64,000 nt of DNA. Origin: Ramlibacter sp. Leaf400 (GTDB taxonomy: Bacteria > Pseudomonadota > Gammaproteobacteria > Burkholderiales > Burkholderiaceae_C). Of the stretch, positions 8,076-16,879 are shown piece after piece. The DNA is taken from positions 439,186-503,185 of the forward strand of contig NZ_LMQL01000012.1 of assembly GCF_001424545.1 (NCBI RefSeq), in the 5' to 3' direction. The notes beneath the pieces were generated by a model that was not told the DNA's origin, did not search any database, and saw nothing but the letters and a program-made list of their open reading frames with translations. The translations under genes were made by a program, and so were the position numbers. The number at the start of each line of letters is the position of its first letter. Position 1 is the first letter of the stretch.

Positions 8076-9134
8076 ATGCTGAATGATCTGAACGCCGTGG
8101 ACATCGCGGTCATCATCCCCTGCTACAACGAGGAGGTCGCGATCGGCCGCGTGGTGGAGGACTTCCGCCGGGCGCTGCCCAAGGCGCGGATCCACGTGTA
8201 CGACAACGCGTCCACCGACCGCACCGCCGAGGTGGCGGCCCGGGCCGGCGCCATCGTCGGCCACGAGCCCTTCAAGGGCAAGGGCAACGTGATGCGGCGC
8301 ATGTTCAGCGACGTGGACGCCGACGTGTACGTGCTGGTGGACGGCGACGACACCTACGACGCGTCGGTCGCGCCCTCGCTGGTTCGCGCGCTGCTGGACC
8401 AGCAGCTGGACATGGTCAACGGTGCCCGCGTCACCCAGATCAAGGAGGCCTACCGCTTCGGCCACCGCTTCGGCAACCGGCTGCTCACGGGCCTGGTCCA
8501 GCAGATCTTCGGCAAGCAGTTCGGCGACATGCTGTCGGGCTACCGCGTGTTCTCGCGGCGCTTCGTCAAGTCCTTCCCCGCCACCTCCAGCGGCTTCGAG
8601 ATCGAGACAGAGCTCACGGTCCACGCGCTGGAGCTGCGCATGAAGACCGCCGAGCTGCCCACCCGCTACAAGGACCGGCCCGAGGGCTCGGCCTCCAAGC
8701 TCAACACCATCCGCGACGGCCTGCGCATCCTGCGCATGATCGGCCTGCTGGTGAAGGAGGAGCGGCCGCTGATGTTCTTCAGCTGCGCGGCCTTCCTGCT
8801 GGCCATGCTCTCGGTCGGCCTGGCCGCGCCGGTGGTGCTGGAATGGCTGCAGACCGGCCTGGTGCCGCGCATCCCCACGGCGGTGCTGTCGGTGGGCGTC
8901 ATGCTGGTGGCCGTGCTCTCCATGGGCTGCGGCCTGGTGCTGGACACGGTCACGCATTCGCGGCGCGAGCTCAAGCGCCTGGCCTACCTGGACATCCCGG
9001 CACCGCGCTGGCCGGCTTTCGCGCGGCGCGCGGCGCGGTCCGCCGCGACCGTCACCCGCCTCGAGCCGGTGCTGCGCGAAACGGCCGATGACGAATCCCT
9101 GGTGATGGCCCGCCAGCGGATGGCGGTCTCCTGA
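8076..9134 (+). CDS. Family 2 glycosyltransferase with C-terminal membrane helices
   Basis: A 352-residue GT2 enzyme. The nucleotide-sugar site is visible in IIPCYNEE near the N-terminus, YDNASTDRT, and the metal-binding VDGDDTYD. GYRVFSRRF and the acceptor-side segment FEIETELTVHA follow. Two hydrophobic segments near residues 230-300 anchor it in the membrane, as in polyprenyl-phosphate sugar transferases of the GtrB/ArnC type. A polytopic membrane protein and a GtrA-family gene follow directly, suggesting a cell-surface glycosylation cassette. The ATG at 8076 starts the conserved domain. Confidence 0.85.
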   Translation: MLNDLNAVDIAVIIPCYNEEVAIGRVVEDFRRALPKARIHVYDNASTDRTAEVAARAGAIVGHEPFKGKGNVMRRMFSDVDADVYVLVDGDDTYDASVAPSLVRALLDQQLDMVNGARVTQIKEAYRFGHRFGNRLLTGLVQQIFGKQFGDMLSGYRVFSRRFVKSFPATSSGFEIETELTVHALELRMKTAELPTRYKDRPEGSASKLNTIRDGLRILRMIGLLVKEERPLMFFSCAAFLLAMLSVGLAAPVVLEWLQTGLVPRIPTAVLSVGVMLVAVLSMGCGLVLDTVTHSRRELKRLAYLDIPAPRWPAFARRAARSAATVTRLEPVLRETADDESLVMARQRMAVS

Positions 9135-9142
9135 AAGCTGCC

Positions 9143-10612
9143 GTGCAGTCCGGAACCGACCTCCTGTTCGGCCGGGAGCGGCATGCCGCTTCCGCCGCCG
9201 CCCCCACGTCCCTGGCCGGCTGGGTGCTCGCCTCGCTGGTGTTCTCGCTCTTCGTGGTGAATGCCGCGTTGCACTTCCCCGGGGTGATGAGCAACGACTC
9301 CATCGGCCAGTACCGCCAGGCGCTGAGCGGCCAGTATGGCGACTGGCACCCGCCCATCATGGCCTGGCTGTGGTCCTACCTGCGCTGGCTGGGCGACGGT
9401 CCCGCGCCGATGCTGCTGCTGCACCTGGCGCTGTACTGGTCGGGCTTCGGCCTGCTGGCCGACGGCCTGCGGCGTGCCGGGCATCCGCGCACCGCGCTGG
9501 CCCTGACGCTGGCCGGCGCCTTCCCGCCCTTCCTCTACGTCAACGCCCAGGTGGTGAAGGACGTGGGCATGGCCGTCACCTGGCTGGCGGCCGCGGGCCT
9601 GCTGTTCTGGTTCCGCGTGCAGCACCGCCGCGTGCCCTGGGCCTGGGCCCTGGCCATCGCGCTGCTGGCGTTCTACGGCACGATGGTGCGAACCAACGCC
9701 GTGTTCGGCCTGGGGCCGCTGCTGCTGTTCGCCCTCGCGCCGACCCGCTGGCTGCGCAGCGCGCGGCTGATGGTGGCGGCGGTGGTGGTGGCGGTGGTGG
9801 CGCTGCCGGTGGGCGCGGTCGCCAACCGGCTGCTGTTCAACCCCACGCCGCAGCATGCGGTGCAGTCCCTCTTCCTGTTCGACCTGATGGGGATCGCGGT
9901 GCACACCGGCGACCCGGCGGTGCTGGAGCCGCGAGCGACGTTCAGCCGCGAGGACCTGCGCGCCTGCTACACGCCCTACTGGTGGGACAGCCTCAGCCCC
10001 TGGGGCCGTTGCGCGGACCGCGTGCACCGTCCCGCCAACGTCGAGATGCCGACGCTGCCCGACGGACTCGCCGCGCACTGGGCCCGCAGCATCGCCGAGC
10101 ACCCGGTGGCCTATGCCACGCACCGCCTCAAGTACTTCAATTCGGCGCTGCTGTTCGCGGTGCCGCCCAAGCACATCCGCCTGACGCCGGAGTACCGCAC
10201 CGACGACCCGCGCGTGGCGCCGCTGGAGGTGGTGACCGAACGCGACGTGAAGCTCGACCTGCTGCGCAAGAACCCCGCCGTGTGGCCGGTCACCTGGCTG
10301 GTGTGGGCCGCGGCGCTGCTGGTGCTGTTGCGGCGCGAGCTGCCCACCGCGCCGGTCGCCCTGGCCCGCGTGCTGGCGGTGTCGGCGCTCGGCTATTCCG
10401 GCGCCTACCTGCTGGTGGGCGTGGCGACCGACATGAGGTACCACTACTGGTCGCTGCTGGCGGTGATGCTGGCCACGCTGGTCGTGGTGCCCCGCCTGGG
10501 CGAGTGGCTGCGGCAGCGAGATCGCGAGCTGTTGGCGGCGGGCGCGCTGGTGGCCTTCGTCGTGCTGGCGGGCGTCGCCTCGCGGCTGCTGGACTTCCGG
10601 GGGATGGTGTGA
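9143..10612 (+). CDS. Polytopic membrane protein, putative glycosyltransferase
   Basis: A 489-residue integral membrane protein with roughly ten hydrophobic segments spread over its length. A large soluble loop at about residues 230-380 contains paired Cys residues. FPGVMSNDSIGQY after the first helix resembles the first periplasmic loop of GT-C or DUF6020-type transferases, where an acidic residue is catalytic. GTG at 9143 follows the GT2 stop by 8 bases, and the stop overlaps the gtrA-like GTG. By position it could be the serotype-specific transferase of a Gtr system. I cannot name the sugar. Confidence 0.6.
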   Translation: MQSGTDLLFGRERHAASAAAPTSLAGWVLASLVFSLFVVNAALHFPGVMSNDSIGQYRQALSGQYGDWHPPIMAWLWSYLRWLGDGPAPMLLLHLALYWSGFGLLADGLRRAGHPRTALALTLAGAFPPFLYVNAQVVKDVGMAVTWLAAAGLLFWFRVQHRRVPWAWALAIALLAFYGTMVRTNAVFGLGPLLLFALAPTRWLRSARLMVAAVVVAVVALPVGAVANRLLFNPTPQHAVQSLFLFDLMGIAVHTGDPAVLEPRATFSREDLRACYTPYWWDSLSPWGRCADRVHRPANVEMPTLPDGLAAHWARSIAEHPVAYATHRLKYFNSALLFAVPPKHIRLTPEYRTDDPRVAPLEVVTERDVKLDLLRKNPAVWPVTWLVWAAALLVLLRRELPTAPVALARVLAVSALGYSGAYLLVGVATDMRYHYWSLLAVMLATLVVVPRLGEWLRQRDRELLAAGALVAFVVLAGVASRLLDFRGMV

Positions 10613-11019
10613 TCGCGGCGGCGCAGGTCGCGCAGCTGCCGCCCCTTCTGCGCTTCGGGCTGGTGGGCGCGGTCGGCTTCGCGGTCGATGGCGGCCTGCT
10701 GCAGCTGCTGGTGTCGCTGGGCGGCTGGGGGCCGATCGCGGCTCGCGGGCTGTCGTTCCCGGCCGCGGTGCTGGCCACCTGGTGGCTCAACCGCAGCATC
10801 ACCTTCCGCGGGCAGGACGGCGGCGGGCTCCTGCGCAGCCTGGTGCGCTATCTCGCGGTGAGCCTGGTCGGGACCGGCGTGAACTTCGGCATCTACACCT
10901 CGCTGGTGCTGGCGTCGACCACCATGGCGGCCCATCCGCTCGCGCCTTTCGCCATCGCCTCCGGCATCGCCCTGGTGTTCAACTACCTGGGCAGCAAGCA
11001 CTTCGCCTTCAGGGGCTGA
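10609..11019 (+). CDS. GtrA family membrane protein
   Basis: A 136-residue protein with four hydrophobic helices and the family pattern LLRFGLVGAVGFAVDGGLL near the start, NRSITFRG in the middle and FNYLGSKHFAFRG at the end. GtrA proteins are thought to flip polyprenyl-phosphate-linked sugars across the inner membrane. The GTG start overlaps the upstream stop, so the three genes form a coupled cassette. Its 3' end overlaps the convergent SulP gene by 11 bases. Confidence 0.88.
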   Translation: MIAAAQVAQLPPLLRFGLVGAVGFAVDGGLLQLLVSLGGWGPIAARGLSFPAAVLATWWLNRSITFRGQDGGGLLRSLVRYLAVSLVGTGVNFGIYTSLVLASTTMAAHPLAPFAIASGIALVFNYLGSKHFAFRG

Positions 11020-12670
11020 GGCGGCCGAAGGCCAGCAGCGCCTCGACGTCCGTGCGGTAGAGCCGCAGCAGCGGCCCTTCCGCCAGCTCGCCGGCCTGGC
11101 GCAGCACCTTTTCCACCGGCAGCTTCAGGCCGCTGACGTGCAGCGCGATGCCGCGCCCCTGCAGCAGCTTGCGCAGCGCGCTGAACACCTCCACGCCGGT
11201 GGCGTCGATGCGGTTGATCGGCTGCGCGAACAGCACGACGTGGCGGGTGTCGGGATGCGCCGCCAGGTGCTCCACCAGCACCCGTTCCAGCGCCGAGCCG
11301 GAGGCGAAATCCAGTTCCGCATCCATCCGCAGCGCATACGTGTCCTGCGCGATCGGCGCCAGGTGCCACAGGTGCCGGTCGCGCAGGCTGCCGTCCGGGT
11401 GCAGGCCGACCTCGATGATGCGCGGGTGCAGCCGCAGGTACAGGAAGTGGGCCAGGCCCACCACCACGCCGGTGAGCACGCCCCAGTAGATGCGCGGCGC
11501 CGACAGCAGCGTCGCGGCCAGCGTGATGCCGGCGGTCGCGGCTTCGACCCGGTCGATGTGCCACAGCGACGCGAACACGCGCGGCTTGAGCAGGCCGGCC
11601 ACCGCCGTGACCACGACCGCCGCCAGCACCGCCCCGGGCACGTGGTACAGCGCCGGCGTGGCGACCAGCAGGACCAGCAGGACCAGCACCGTGACCGCCA
11701 CCGTCGCCCAGCCGGTGCGCGCCCCGGAGTGCAGCGTGATCGCCGAACGCGAGAACGAGGTGCTGGTGGGGAAACTGCCGGAGAACGCCGAGGCCAGCTT
11801 GCCCACGCCCTGGCCGATCAGGTCCTGGTTGGCATCCCAGCGCTTGCCGTCGCGCTGGCTCTCGATCTTGGCGCTGGCCGCCATCTCGAGCGAGCTGACC
11901 AGCGCGAGCACGACGGCCGGCGCCAGCAGCACCCGGAAGGTGTCCCACTCCGGCAGGCCCGGCCAGTAGAAGGCGGGCAGGCCGGCCGGCAGCGCGCCGA
12001 CCACCCGTCCCCGGTCGGCGTAGCCGGTGAGGGCGCTGATCGCGGCCGTGGCCGCCAGCACCAGCAGCACCATCGGCACCTTGGGCACCAGGCGCTTGCC
12101 CGCCTCGAACAGGACCACGCTGCCCAGCCCGTACGCCAGCGCCTCCAGGTCCAGGGAGGCGACGGAACCCTGGAGGATCGAGGACAAGGGTCCGCGCCAG
12201 CCGAGCAGCGCGGGCAGCTGCGAGGCGATGATGAGGATCGCCGCCGCCTGGCTGAAGCCGGTGAGCACGGGCGAGCTGACCAGGTTCAGCATCCAGGCCG
12301 AGCGGCTCGCGCCCACCACGAGCTGCATCACGCCCGAGAGCAGCGCCAGCCAGACCGCGAGCGCGACCCACTGGGCGGACCCCGGCTCGGCCAGCCCCAC
12401 CAGCGAAGCGCCGATGAGCACGCAGCTCAGGGCCGACGGCCCGACCGAGAGCCGGGTGGAACTGCTGAACAGCACGGCCGCCAGGGCCGGCAGGAAGGTG
12501 GCGTAGAGGCCGGTCACCAGCGGCATGCCGGCCAGCCCCGCATAGGCGACCGACTGCGGGATCATCACCACCGTCACGGTGAGCGCCGCGACGATCTCGC
12601 TGCGCAGCAGGGCCGCGGTCGGGCGCGGCCAGCGGAGAAAGGGCAACCAGCGGGACAAGCTCTGCGGCAT
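11009..12670 (-). CDS. SulP family anion transporter with STAS domain
   Basis: A 553-residue inner-membrane transporter. About 12 hydrophobic segments include the SulP signature region VVMIPQSVAYAGLAGMPLVTGLY. A C-terminal STAS domain (last 130 residues) contains NRIDATGVEVF, where the Asp is the usual contact or phosphorylation-site region. Sulfate is the default substrate, but bicarbonate or dicarboxylates are also carried in the family. ATG at 12670 is preferred over GTG at 12673. A sulfatase gene lies upstream on the same strand across a hairpin repeat, so import or handling of released sulfate is a reasonable link. Confidence 0.88.
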   Translation of the reverse strand: MPQSLSRWLPFLRWPRPTAALLRSEIVAALTVTVVMIPQSVAYAGLAGMPLVTGLYATFLPALAAVLFSSSTRLSVGPSALSCVLIGASLVGLAEPGSAQWVALAVWLALLSGVMQLVVGASRSAWMLNLVSSPVLTGFSQAAAILIIASQLPALLGWRGPLSSILQGSVASLDLEALAYGLGSVVLFEAGKRLVPKVPMVLLVLAATAAISALTGYADRGRVVGALPAGLPAFYWPGLPEWDTFRVLLAPAVVLALVSSLEMAASAKIESQRDGKRWDANQDLIGQGVGKLASAFSGSFPTSTSFSRSAITLHSGARTGWATVAVTVLVLLVLLVATPALYHVPGAVLAAVVVTAVAGLLKPRVFASLWHIDRVEAATAGITLAATLLSAPRIYWGVLTGVVVGLAHFLYLRLHPRIIEVGLHPDGSLRDRHLWHLAPIAQDTYALRMDAELDFASGSALERVLVEHLAAHPDTRHVVLFAQPINRIDATGVEVFSALRKLLQGRGIALHVSGLKLPVEKVLRQAGELAEGPLLRLYRTDVEALLAFGRLSP

Positions 12671-12724
12671 CACCCGAGCTTAAGCCAGCTCACCGTCATT
12701 CCCGCGGAGGGGGGAGTGCGGGGG

Positions 12725-12818
12725 CAGAACAGAACACAGAGGCACAGAGGCACAGAGGAAGACGGAGATCTCAAAAGGATTTCCTCCTCTTCCCTCTGTG
12801 CCTCTGTGTTCTGTTCTG
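12725..12818. repeat. Long hairpin of CACAGAGG units downstream of the sulfatase gene
   Basis: The 26 bases at 12725-12750 are perfectly complementary to 12793-12818. Each arm is built from CACAGAGG repeats plus an AGAACAGAAC extension. The 42-base loop is AT-rich compared with its surroundings. It sits just past the sulfatase stop (12830, reading left) and could end that transcript. A sister hairpin lies upstream of the same gene at 14183-14282. Confidence 0.8.
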
Positions 12819-12829
12819 TGTTCTGTGGC

Positions 12830-14170
12830 TCACCGCTGCGGCATGTCCTTGATGCCGTAGCCCAGGCTCACCGTCGCATCGGCCGGGATAGCGGGCATCT
12901 CCGCGTTCCACGCTTCCCACGCCGCCCGCATGCGCTCCAGGCGCTGCGGCTCGCGCCCGGCCAGGTTGGCGCGCTCACGCTCGTCGGCCACCACGTCGAA
13001 CAGGTAATCGTTGCCGTCCACCCGCAGGTACTTCCAGCGGCCCTCGCGCAGCGCGCGCTGGCCGCGGTGGTTCATGCGCCAGTGCAGCGGCCGCGGGAAG
13101 GCGGCGCCCGGCTCTCGCAGCACCGGCAGCAGCGAGACGCCGTCCAGCGGGTAGTCGGGATGCGCGGATGCGCCGGCGGCTTCCAGCATGGTCGCCGACC
13201 AGTCCATCGTCATGCAGTGCTGGGGCGTCACGCCACCCTGCGGGATCACAGCCGGCCAGTGCGCGATCCACGGCACGCGGATGCCGCCCTCGGTCAGGTC
13301 CATCTTGCCGCCCACCAGCGGCCAGTTGTCGGAGAAGCGTTCGCCGCCGTTGTCGCTGGTGAAGACCACCAGCGTGTCGTCGGCCAGGCCGTGCCGCTGC
13401 AGCGCCTGCATCACCCAGCCGATGCCTTCGTCCATGTGGTGGATCATGCGGCGGTAGGTGTGGATGTTGCCGCCGTGCAGGTGGAACAGGTTGTCCTTCA
13501 CCTCGGCCGCCAGGTGCGCGTCGTCGCGCGTCTCCCAGGGCCAGTGCGGGGCGGTGTAGTGCAGGCTGAGGAAAAAGGGCGCGTCGCCTGCGGCCATGCG
13601 GTCGATCCAGTCGACGGCGCGGCGCGAGATCAGGTCGGTGAGGTAGCCCTCCTCGTGCTTCTCCTCGTCGTTCACGTACAGGTCGTGCGTGCCGTTGTTG
13701 CTGGCGTGGCTGAAGTAGTCGACGCCGCCGGACATCGGGCCGAAGAACTCCTCGTAGCCCGACTTGAGCGGGCCGAACACCGGCGGGTAGCCCAGGTGCC
13801 ACTTGCCGATCAGCGCCGTGCGGTAGCCCTCGTCCCGCAACAGCGAGGGCAGGGTGGGGTGCTCGGGCGGCAGGCCCAGCGTGGTGCTGCCCTTGCTGCG
13901 GCTGTTGATCGGTTCTTCCGCCGCGCCGCGCAGCCGGTACTGGTAGCGCGCGGTCATCAGCGCGAAGCGCGTGGGCGAGCACACGGGCGAATTCGCATAG
14001 CCCTGCGTGAACTTCAGGCCGGCGGCGGCCAGCCCGTCGAGCACCGGCGACACCGGCCCGAAGTCCGCGTCGCGGCCGCCGTAGCAGCCCAGGTCGGCGA
14101 AGCCGAGGTCGTCGGCCACGATGAAGATGAAGTTGGGGCGACGGCCCTTTTTCGTGGTGGTGTTGGTCAT
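12830..14170 (-). CDS. Sulfatase (arylsulfatase family)
   Basis: A 446-residue type I sulfatase that hydrolyses sulfate esters. The formylglycine signature CSPTR is at 64-68 with Cys64 as the residue to be oxidised. The metal ligands appear in VADDLG (Asp20, Asp21) and TSDNGGE, and the active-site basic residues in GKWHLG. No signal peptide is visible, so it should be cytoplasmic unless exported by another route. A formylglycine-generating enzyme is not in the window. The Bug genes lie upstream on the same strand, so uptake of an organic acid and removal of sulfate from it may be linked. Confidence 0.9.
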   Translation of the reverse strand: MTNTTTKKGRRPNFIFIVADDLGFADLGCYGGRDADFGPVSPVLDGLAAAGLKFTQGYANSPVCSPTRFALMTARYQYRLRGAAEEPINSRSKGSTTLGLPPEHPTLPSLLRDEGYRTALIGKWHLGYPPVFGPLKSGYEEFFGPMSGGVDYFSHASNNGTHDLYVNDEEKHEEGYLTDLISRRAVDWIDRMAAGDAPFFLSLHYTAPHWPWETRDDAHLAAEVKDNLFHLHGGNIHTYRRMIHHMDEGIGWVMQALQRHGLADDTLVVFTSDNGGERFSDNWPLVGGKMDLTEGGIRVPWIAHWPAVIPQGGVTPQHCMTMDWSATMLEAAGASAHPDYPLDGVSLLPVLREPGAAFPRPLHWRMNHRGQRALREGRWKYLRVDGNDYLFDVVADERERANLAGREPQRLERMRAAWEAWNAEMPAIPADATVSLGYGIKDMPQR

Positions 14171-14182
14171 AAAAATAACTCA

Positions 14183-14282
14183 ACACAGAGGCACGGAGGC
14201 ACAGAGGGAAGAGGAGGAAATTTCATATGACTTTCTCTTCCTCCGTGTCCCTCTGTGCCTCTGTGCCTCTGTGCCTCTGTGT
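14183..14282. repeat. Second CACAGAGG hairpin, between the sulfatase and Bug genes
   Basis: Bases 14183-14207 pair with 14258-14282 with one mismatch (a G-T pair in RNA). The arms are again CACAGAGG units, and the loop is AT-rich (AAATTTCATATGAC). With 12725-12818 it brackets the sulfatase gene. It lies just upstream of the sulfatase start and 13 bases past the stop of the Bug gene, so it may attenuate readthrough. Confidence 0.8.
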
Positions 14283-14295
14283 CGACTTTCTTCTT

Positions 14296-15252
14296 TCACT
14301 CGACTTTCATTCCCGTGGCGCGGATCACCTTGCCGTAGCGCTCCGACAGGTCGGCCAGGCGCTTGGCCGCGGCGGCGCCCTGCTGGCCTTCTGGGTGCAT
14401 GTCCAGGCCCTGCAGCTTGGCGCGCATCTCCGGCCGGGCGAGGGCCTCGGCCACCGCCTTCTGCAGCGTCGCCGCGATGGGCTCGGGCGTGGCGGCCGGC
14501 AGCATGACGATGTAGAGCACTTCCTGCTCCAGCTGCGGCAGGCCGGCTTCGACCACCGTCGGCACTTCGGGTGCCAGGGGCGAGCGCTGGCGGCTGGTGA
14601 CGGCCAGCGGCGTGATCTTGCCGGCCTTCACGTGCGGCAGCATGCCCGGCGTGGCCAGCACGCCGCCGGTGACTTCGCCCGAGAGCACGGCCGTCACGGC
14701 GGGCGCGTTGCCCTTGTAGGGGACGTGCGTGATCTTCATGCCGGAGGCGTCGGTGGCCATCTCCGCCGCCAGGTGGCCGGGGCTGCCGCTGCCGGCGCTG
14801 CTGAAACTCACGCCCTTGGACTTGCCCGCGGCCACCAGGTCCGCCAGGGTCTTGAAGCCGTTCGACGGGTTCACGCCCACCAGCAGGCCGGAGGAGCTCA
14901 TCACCACCAGCGGCCGCAGGTCGGCCGGCTTGAACGCCATGCCCTTGTAGATGTGCGGGTTGACGGTGAAGGTCGAGTCGATGCCCAGCAGCACCGTGTG
15001 GCCGTCGGCCGCCGACTTGGCCACCGCGTCCGCGCCGATGTTGCCGCCGGCGCCCGCGCGGTTCTCCACCACGAAGGGCTGCTTGAACTGGCCTTGCAGC
15101 ACCTCGGCGACCGAGCGCGCCAGCACGTCCAGCGGTCCGCCGGGCGGGAAGTTGACGATGAATTTCACCGGCCTGGAAGGCCAGTCGCCTTGCGCGAAGG
15201 CGGCGGTGACGCAGGACAGCGCGATCGCCGCGGCCAGGAGGAGTCTTTTCAT
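14296..15252 (-). CDS. Bug/TctC family solute-binding protein 1
   Basis: A 318-residue periplasmic binding protein of the tripartite tricarboxylate transporter type. It has a cleavable signal peptide (KRLLLAAAIALSCVTAAFAQ), the family block PVKFIVNFPPGGPLDVLAR, VENRAGAGGNIGADAVAK and HVPYKGNAPA. Such proteins bind carboxylates or aromatic acids, and many are orphans without membrane components; no TctA or TctB is in the window. The Shine-Dalgarno site GGAG precedes the ATG. It lies 18 bases downstream of the second Bug gene. Confidence 0.9.
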   Translation of the reverse strand: MKRLLLAAAIALSCVTAAFAQGDWPSRPVKFIVNFPPGGPLDVLARSVAEVLQGQFKQPFVVENRAGAGGNIGADAVAKSAADGHTVLLGIDSTFTVNPHIYKGMAFKPADLRPLVVMSSSGLLVGVNPSNGFKTLADLVAAGKSKGVSFSSAGSGSPGHLAAEMATDASGMKITHVPYKGNAPAVTAVLSGEVTGGVLATPGMLPHVKAGKITPLAVTSRQRSPLAPEVPTVVEAGLPQLEQEVLYIVMLPAATPEPIAATLQKAVAEALARPEMRAKLQGLDMHPEGQQGAAAAKRLADLSERYGKVIRATGMKVE

Positions 15253-15270
15253 GGATGGAGCTCCGGGGGG

Positions 15271-16254
15271 TCAATCGGCTTTCAGGTCCAGCCGTTTGAC
15301 CAGCGGCTCCCAGCGCGCCATCTCGGCCTTCATCACCTGCTGCGCCTCGGCCGCGCTCGTGCCCTGGGCCACCAGGTCGGACGCCAGCAGCTTCGTGCGC
15401 ACCTGCGGGTCTTTCATGATCTCCATGGCGGCGCGCTCGATCTGGGCGACCACCGCCGGCGGCGTGCCGCTGGCGGTCTGGAGCACCAGGCGGAAGCTCG
15501 CGTCCAGCCGGGGCTGGTTGAGCGCCTTGGCCAGCGTGGGCACGTCGGGCGCGAGCGGCGACGGCGTGGCCGAGGACACGGCCAGCGCGCGCAGCTTGTC
15601 GGTCTTCACGTGCTGGATCACGGTGGGCGTGGCCAGGAAACCGCAGTTCACCTCGTTGGACAGCACGGCCAGCGTGGCCGGCGCGGGGCCGCGGTAGGGC
15701 ACGTGCTCCATCTTCGCGCCGGCCGCCTGGAGGAACATCTCGGCCGCCAGGTGGCCCGGCACGCCGGGGCCGCCGCTCGCATACGTCATGCGGCTGGTCC
15801 TGGCCTTGCTCACCAGTTCTTCCAGCGTCTTCGCGCCGACCGCGGGGTTGCACACCAGCATCTGCGTGAAGCTGGAGATCACCGACACCGAGACCAGCTC
15901 GTTGCGCGCGTCGAAGTTCTGGGTGCGGTAGACGAGCGGGTTGACCGTGAGCACGGTGTCCGGGCTGAGCACCAGCGTGTGCCCGTCCGGCTCGGCCTTG
16001 GCCGCCGCGCTGGCCGCGAGGTTGTTGCCGGCGCCGGGACGGTTCTCCACCACCACCGGCTGGCCGCCGCGCTTGTTCAGCTGCTCGGCGAACAACCGCG
16101 CCGTGATGTCGGAGGGGCCGCCCGGGGGCGAGCCCACCAGCAGCTTGACCGCCTTGGTGGGCCAGGCAGGCGACTGGGCCGCGGCGGGGACCACCGCGGC
16201 TGAGAGGACGGCGCCGGCCAGCAGCGGGCCGAGCAGGGGGATGCGAGCTTTCAT
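15271..16254 (-). CDS. Bug/TctC family solute-binding protein 2
   Basis: A 327-residue paralogue of its neighbour with signal peptide (through VVPAAAQSPAWP), KLLVGSPPGGPSDITARLF, VVENRPGAGNNLAASAAAK and EHVPYRGPAPA. It has a good AAGGAG site before the ATG. It is the first gene of a probable operon with the second Bug gene and the sulfatase. The divergent MarR gene and its operator-like palindrome lie directly upstream, so expression is probably released by a ligand of that regulator. Confidence 0.9.
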   Translation of the reverse strand: MKARIPLLGPLLAGAVLSAAVVPAAAQSPAWPTKAVKLLVGSPPGGPSDITARLFAEQLNKRGGQPVVVENRPGAGNNLAASAAAKAEPDGHTLVLSPDTVLTVNPLVYRTQNFDARNELVSVSVISSFTQMLVCNPAVGAKTLEELVSKARTSRMTYASGGPGVPGHLAAEMFLQAAGAKMEHVPYRGPAPATLAVLSNEVNCGFLATPTVIQHVKTDKLRALAVSSATPSPLAPDVPTLAKALNQPRLDASFRLVLQTASGTPPAVVAQIERAAMEIMKDPQVRTKLLASDLVAQGTSAAEAQQVMKAEMARWEPLVKRLDLKAD

Positions 16255-16323
16255 CTTGGGCTACTCCTTCAGTCCGGCATCGCGCCGGAGCGGGCAACCA
16301 ACCACTCTAGGTGCCGCACAATC

Positions 16324-16340
16324 GATTGATCAAATCAATC
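16324..16340. promoter_or_regulatory. MarR-type operator palindrome
   Basis: GATTGAT-CAA-ATCAATC is a perfect 7-base inverted repeat with a 3-base spacer, in an AT-rich island between the divergent Bug (16254) and marR-like (16361) genes. MarR regulators usually bind 16-20 base palindromes of this shape. Its position lets one site control both promoters. Confidence 0.65.
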
Positions 16341-16360
16341 TTTCTCCTCGGAAACCCTCT

Positions 16361-16879
16361 ATGCCGCACCGGCTGGATGAGCCCGTCGCGCTGGACGACC
16401 TGCTCCTGTACCGGCTGAGCCGCCTGCTGGCCACGGCCGGCAGCATGGTGATCCGGCTGTGCGAAGGCCGCTTCGGCATCACCCGCCGCGAATGGCGCGT
16501 GCTGGCCTTGCTGGCGCAGCACCCGGGTCTGATGTCGTCGCAGCTGGCCGAACGCGTGCAGCTCGACCGGGCCCGCACCTCGCGCGCCGTGACCTCGCTG
16601 GTGGCCAAGCAGCTGGTGCTGCGCCAGGCGGGCGAGGCGGACCGGCGCCAGGCCCGGCTGGCGCTCACGCCGGCCGGCCGCGAGCTCTACCGCGAGCTGT
16701 TCCCGCTGGTCTCCGCCATCCACCGCGACCTGCTGGGCGTGCTGGACGCGCGCCAGCGCGACACGCTCCACACCGCCCTGGAGCGCATGCAGGCCAAGGC
16801 CGAATCGCTGGTCGCCATGGCCGACCTGCCCAAAGCCGACCGCCGCCGCGGCGGCCGCGCCCGCAGGACCATGGGATGA
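16361..16879 (+). CDS. MarR family transcriptional regulator
   Basis: A 172-residue regulator with a central winged helix: FGITRREWRVLALLAQHPGL, the recognition region DRARTSRAVTSLVAKQLV, and the wing EADRRQARLALTPAGR. Helices on both sides would form the dimer. It is divergent from the Bug/sulfatase genes, with an operator-like palindrome between. The ATG at 16361 is the first in the conserved frame; the long upstream extension overlaps the Bug gene and is not used. Its stop overlaps the helicase start (ATGA), so the regulator and a DNA repair gene share a transcript. Confidence 0.9.
   Translation: MPHRLDEPVALDDLLLYRLSRLLATAGSMVIRLCEGRFGITRREWRVLALLAQHPGLMSSQLAERVQLDRARTSRAVTSLVAKQLVLRQAGEADRRQARLALTPAGRELYRELFPLVSAIHRDLLGVLDARQRDTLHTALERMQAKAESLVAMADLPKADRRRGGRARRTMG

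Noticed and set aside
11138..14230. A 1030-codon plus-strand frame opposite the SulP and sulfatase genes
   Set aside because: It reads through two genes and a repeat hairpin and has no recognisable domain; the minus-strand genes have intact motifs.
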